This document shows, one piece after another, positions 5,944-7,684 of a stretch of DNA of 7,684 nucleotides. This stretch comes from Bacteroidota bacterium. Lineage in GTDB: Bacteria > Bacteroidota > Ignavibacteria > Ignavibacteriales > Ignavibacteriaceae. The stretch spans positions 1 to 7,684 of the forward strand of contig JAJYOQ010000190.1 in NCBI GenBank assembly GCA_021796135.1. The letters are read 5' to 3'. The number at the start of each line of letters is the position of its first letter. Within the stretch, counting starts at the first letter, position 1. A program made the translations under genes and the position numbers. The notes beneath the pieces are model-generated. The model was not told the origin of the DNA. It searched no databases and worked only from the letters and a program-made list of their open reading frames with translations.

Positions 5944-6810
5944 TTGTCTGACATTAGGGAGAAAATAAAGCGGCAGATTGAAATCATAGCTTCCGCTATA
6001 AATGAGCCGGGGAAGAACAAAATAATAGATTTAGAATTAATTTATAATTGCAATTCGGCGACAATAAAAAGAGATCTTAAAGATATAAGGGCAAGAGAGA
6101 TAGACATTCATTCGATAAAAGGCAAGGGAGTAGAGATATCAAACAAGTTATCCTCAGATCAAATTAAAGAGATGATAAGTGAATTTGTCTTTGTTAATAA
6201 TATTGATTATTTGCCCGATAAAGCCACGCACTTTTTAGCAGATTCTCGCCATGAAAGATCTATAGTGTTATTAGCATTACTTCAGAGAGCCATATCGGGA
6301 AATTATGCGGTTAAGATTTTATATAAGAAGAATAATGAAACAGATGAAGCAGAAAAAACGATTGAGCCGCTATTTATATTTCAAAGGGAAAACAATTGGA
6401 GACTGCTGGCGAGGGAAGATGGGAAAGACAAGCAGTTTTTATTAAGCAGAATAATGGATATTAAAGTAACCGAGAAGAAATTCAAAGTACCGGACAAGCA
6501 ATCCAAAGAAAAGCTTTTCAGTAATTCATTCGGAGCGTGGCTTGGAGATAAAACATATAGTATAAAATTAAAATTTGATAAGTCCTGGAATATCGGAGGT
6601 GATAAGCCGACAATAATGCAGAATCAAAAAGTAATACAGACAGCAGAAGGTTATTTCATTGTAGAATTTGAAGTTAATTCATTAGAGGAATTAGCACGAT
6701 GGATAGTAGGTAGGGGCAATGAGGTAATGGTATTAGAGCCTAAGGAATTGAAGGATTGGGTACTAAAATTAGCGAATGAAGTAATCGTTTCTTATAAAGA
6801 AAATCAATAA
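5944..6810 (+). CDS. WYL-domain transcriptional regulator
   Basis: This 288-residue cytoplasmic DNA-binding regulator has the usual layout. An N-terminal helix-turn-helix of the DeoR/winged type spans about residues 1-65, with the recognition region CNSATIKRDLKDIRA. A linker region runs to about 103. The WYL domain (about 105-190) has the core NWRLLAREDGKDKQFLLSRI, with W-R-L at the W-Y-L position. A C-terminal WCX-like domain (about 203-285) contains YSIKLKFDKSW and the EELARWIVGRGNEVMVLEP motif. WYL domains sense nucleic acids or nucleotides. The start is TTG at 5944: TAA at 5938-5940 lies in frame just upstream, and GGGA sits about eight bases before it. It is divergent from the WG-repeat operon, which it probably regulates. 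WYL regulators often control phage-defence and DNA-damage loci; that role here is inference. Confidence 0.9.
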   Translation: MSDIREKIKRQIEIIASAINEPGKNKIIDLELIYNCNSATIKRDLKDIRAREIDIHSIKGKGVEISNKLSSDQIKEMISEFVFVNNIDYLPDKATHFLADSRHERSIVLLALLQRAISGNYAVKILYKKNNETDEAEKTIEPLFIFQRENNWRLLAREDGKDKQFLLSRIMDIKVTEKKFKVPDKQSKEKLFSNSFGAWLGDKTYSIKLKFDKSWNIGGDKPTIMQNQKVIQTAEGYFIVEFEVNSLEELARWIVGRGNEVMVLEPKELKDWVLKLANEVIVSYKENQ

Positions 6811-6884
6811 TATTTCCGCTAGATGATTTTTTAAATCAAAAAATAAAGATGGAATCCAGATATTGAAAAGAAGTGGTCGGAAAT

Positions 6885-6913
6885 AAAAAATGCGAACTGT
6901 AAACCAGTTCGCA
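6885..6913 (-). terminator. Intrinsic terminator of tRNA-Asn
   Basis: On the minus strand, TGCGAACTG (6905-6913) pairs perfectly with CAGTTCGCA (6891-6899) around a 5-base loop, giving a 9-bp stem. It is followed directly by six T residues (6885-6890) and further T-rich sequence. It starts 14 bases after the encoded CCA end. Confidence 0.85.
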
Positions 6914-6926
6914 CTTCCGTAAGGTT

Positions 6927-7001
6927 TGGCTCCGCGAGCAGGGCTCGAACCTGCAACCCTTCGGTTAACAGCCGAATGCTCCACCATTGAGCTATCGCGG
7001 A
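6927..7001 (-). tRNA. tRNA-Asn (anticodon GTT)
   Basis: The minus-strand sequence folds as a full cloverleaf. The acceptor is TCCGCGA/TCGCGGA, the D-arm is GCTC...GAGC, and the anticodon stem TTCGG/CCGAA surrounds the loop CTGTTAA with anticodon GTT. The T-arm is GCAGG-TTCGAGC-CCTGC. The discriminator G and an encoded CCA (6927-6929) follow the acceptor stem. It has its own promoter and terminator, so it is a monocistronic unit. tRNA genes are common integration sites, but no second copy of its 3' end is visible in the window. Confidence 0.97.
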
Positions 7002-7027
7002 ATATTTACTTTTTATTTAGAGCAACA

Positions 7028-7056
7028 AAATTAAAGACTATCTTCTAATTTGTCAA
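7028..7056 (-). promoter_or_regulatory. Promoter of tRNA-Asn
   Basis: A perfect TTGACA (7051-7056) is followed after 17 bases by TAATTT (7028-7033), which continues as TAATTTTG. This is an exact fit to the Bacteroidota-type TAnnTTTG element, with TTG 20 bases upstream of it. The predicted start is about 20 bases before the tRNA 5' end. Confidence 0.75.
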
Positions 7057-7108
7057 GCTATATTTCTTATTATTATTTATATGTTTTGAAAAATATGATC
7101 AAATTTAC

Positions 7109-7522
7109 CTAATATGCCTTTATTTCTAACTTTGTCCTTGATGATAATTCGTTTAGAAAAGGTGTTAAACTTGATGTTCTGATGTATTGAATAGCTATTT
7201 TTGTCTCTTTTAAATTATTATCTGCTAGGATTATCCATCTTTTCTGCGACGATATCCATTTGATTTCATTTACCTTAAGCTTCTTTTTGTAAAAATTTTT
7301 ATCAATACTAATAATATCCTTATCTATAACTATATAATAAGTAAAGAAAAATTTGTAACAATTAATTAATGTAAATAATAATAAAATACCATAAATAATT
7401 AAAATATTAATCTCGAAATGGTAACCTTGATTTGTTATCATTTTATCGATTAAGAATACGAAAATTATTATCGGTGCAAGTATACTAGAAAAAAACCACA
7501 TCCATGAATATTTAATTTTCAT
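7109..7522 (-). CDS. Small membrane protein with two helices and a probable PH-like domain
   Basis: The protein has two N-terminal membrane helices (about residues 6-25 and 39-61), joined by a short loop. A cytoplasmic beta-rich region of about 70 residues follows (YYIVIDKDIISIDKNFYKKK, then a WI.SQKRWIILA segment and a final helix TPFLNELSS). This arrangement is typical of small bacterial PH-domain membrane proteins. It is an assignment by layout, not a firm family match. The function is unknown. I choose ATG at 7520-7522 (137 residues) over the TTG one codon upstream, because AAGGA lies eight bases before the ATG. A promoter is at 7555-7583, and the tRNA gene lies downstream on the same strand. 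Confidence 0.78.
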   Translation of the reverse strand: MKIKYSWMWFFSSILAPIIIFVFLIDKMITNQGYHFEINILIIYGILLLFTLINCYKFFFTYYIVIDKDIISIDKNFYKKKLKVNEIKWISSQKRWIILADNNLKETKIAIQYIRTSSLTPFLNELSSRTKLEIKAY

Positions 7523-7554
7523 CAATATGTTCCTTTTTTTTAATTTGTATGATT

Positions 7555-7583
7555 AAATTAAGAATATTGGGCACTTTTGTCAA
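7555..7583 (-). promoter_or_regulatory. Promoter of the membrane-protein gene
   Basis: There is a perfect TTGACA (7578-7583), 17 bases, then TAATTT (7555-7560), the same -35, spacing and -10 hexamer as the tRNA promoter. An inverted repeat TTGGGC (7567-7572) / GCCCAA (7594-7599) brackets the -35 and could be an operator. The gene starts about 30 bases downstream of the -10. Confidence 0.6.
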
Positions 7584-7605
7584 TTTAAATGAAGCCCAAG
7601 CTAAG

Positions 7606-7684
7606 TTAGAATGATACTTTTTTTTCTATTAAAAACTTTGTATAAATATTCATTTGATTCTCAATTGTTTCAAATAAGTGAATT
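7606..7684 (-). CDS. Possible C-terminal end of a gene cut by the window edge
   Basis: On the minus strand a frame is open from the window edge for 25 codons to TAA (7606-7608). It reads IHLFETIENQMNIYTKFLIE and then KKVSF, a helical-looking tail. In such AT-rich DNA an open stretch of this length can occur by chance, and no domain is recognisable. The intergenic promoter of the next gene begins shortly after its stop, which is compatible with a real gene end. Confidence 0.25.
   Translation of the reverse strand, partial: IHLFETIENQMNIYTKFLIEKKVSF

Noticed and set aside
6769..6987. Minus-strand open frame of 72 codons over the tRNA region
   Set aside because: It runs straight through the tRNA-Asn gene and its terminator; its start is inside the tRNA, so it is a chance frame.
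6927..7001. tRNA-Asn as an integration site with flanking attachment repeats
   Set aside because: No second copy of the tRNA 3' end and no integrase are visible in the window.

Overview
The window is AT-rich and looks like accessory bacterial chromosome. Several promoters fit a TTGACA-N17-TAnnTTTg shape, close to the Bacteroidota-type promoter (TTTG / TAnnTTTG). Start codons are sometimes TTG. The kinase has an H-box of the HDILN type. These suggest a member of the Bacteroidota/Ignavibacteria (FCB) group; this is an inference, as no taxonomic marker gene is present.

Layout. Positions 1-680 (minus): a two-gene operon of a small secreted four-cysteine protein (225-680) and, one base downstream, a membrane protein that runs off the left edge (1-223). 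Positions 681-909: a divergent promoter region. Positions 910-3552 (plus): an 880-residue soluble hybrid histidine kinase with four PAS domains, a kinase core and a C-terminal receiver. Positions 3553-4407: no intact gene, but three relics or signals. These are a 45-codon remnant of a phage terminase small subunit (minus, 3547-3684) with promoter and ribosome binding site intact, an N-terminally broken XRE helix-turn-helix gene (plus, about 3868-4050), and three regularly spaced 28-bp dyad elements (4196-4306).

Positions 4408-5816 (minus): an operon of a WG-repeat protein, its frameshifted C-terminal tail, and an unrecognised 122-residue protein. Positions 5944-6810 (plus): a WYL-domain transcriptional regulator divergent from that operon and a plausible controller of it. 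Positions 6885-7056: tRNA-Asn(GTT) on the minus strand with encoded CCA, its own promoter and an intrinsic terminator. Positions 7109-7522 (minus): a small two-helix membrane protein with a probable PH-like domain, preceded by a promoter. A possible gene tail reaches the right edge.

How it fits together: the kinase is a stand-alone cytosolic signalling node with no output gene beside it. The WYL regulator plus the WG-repeat operon form a self-contained divergent module, set between phage and XRE-gene debris on one side and a tRNA on the other. WYL regulators are known to control phage-defence loci, so the module is a candidate accessory or defence cassette, but nothing in the sequence proves that role.
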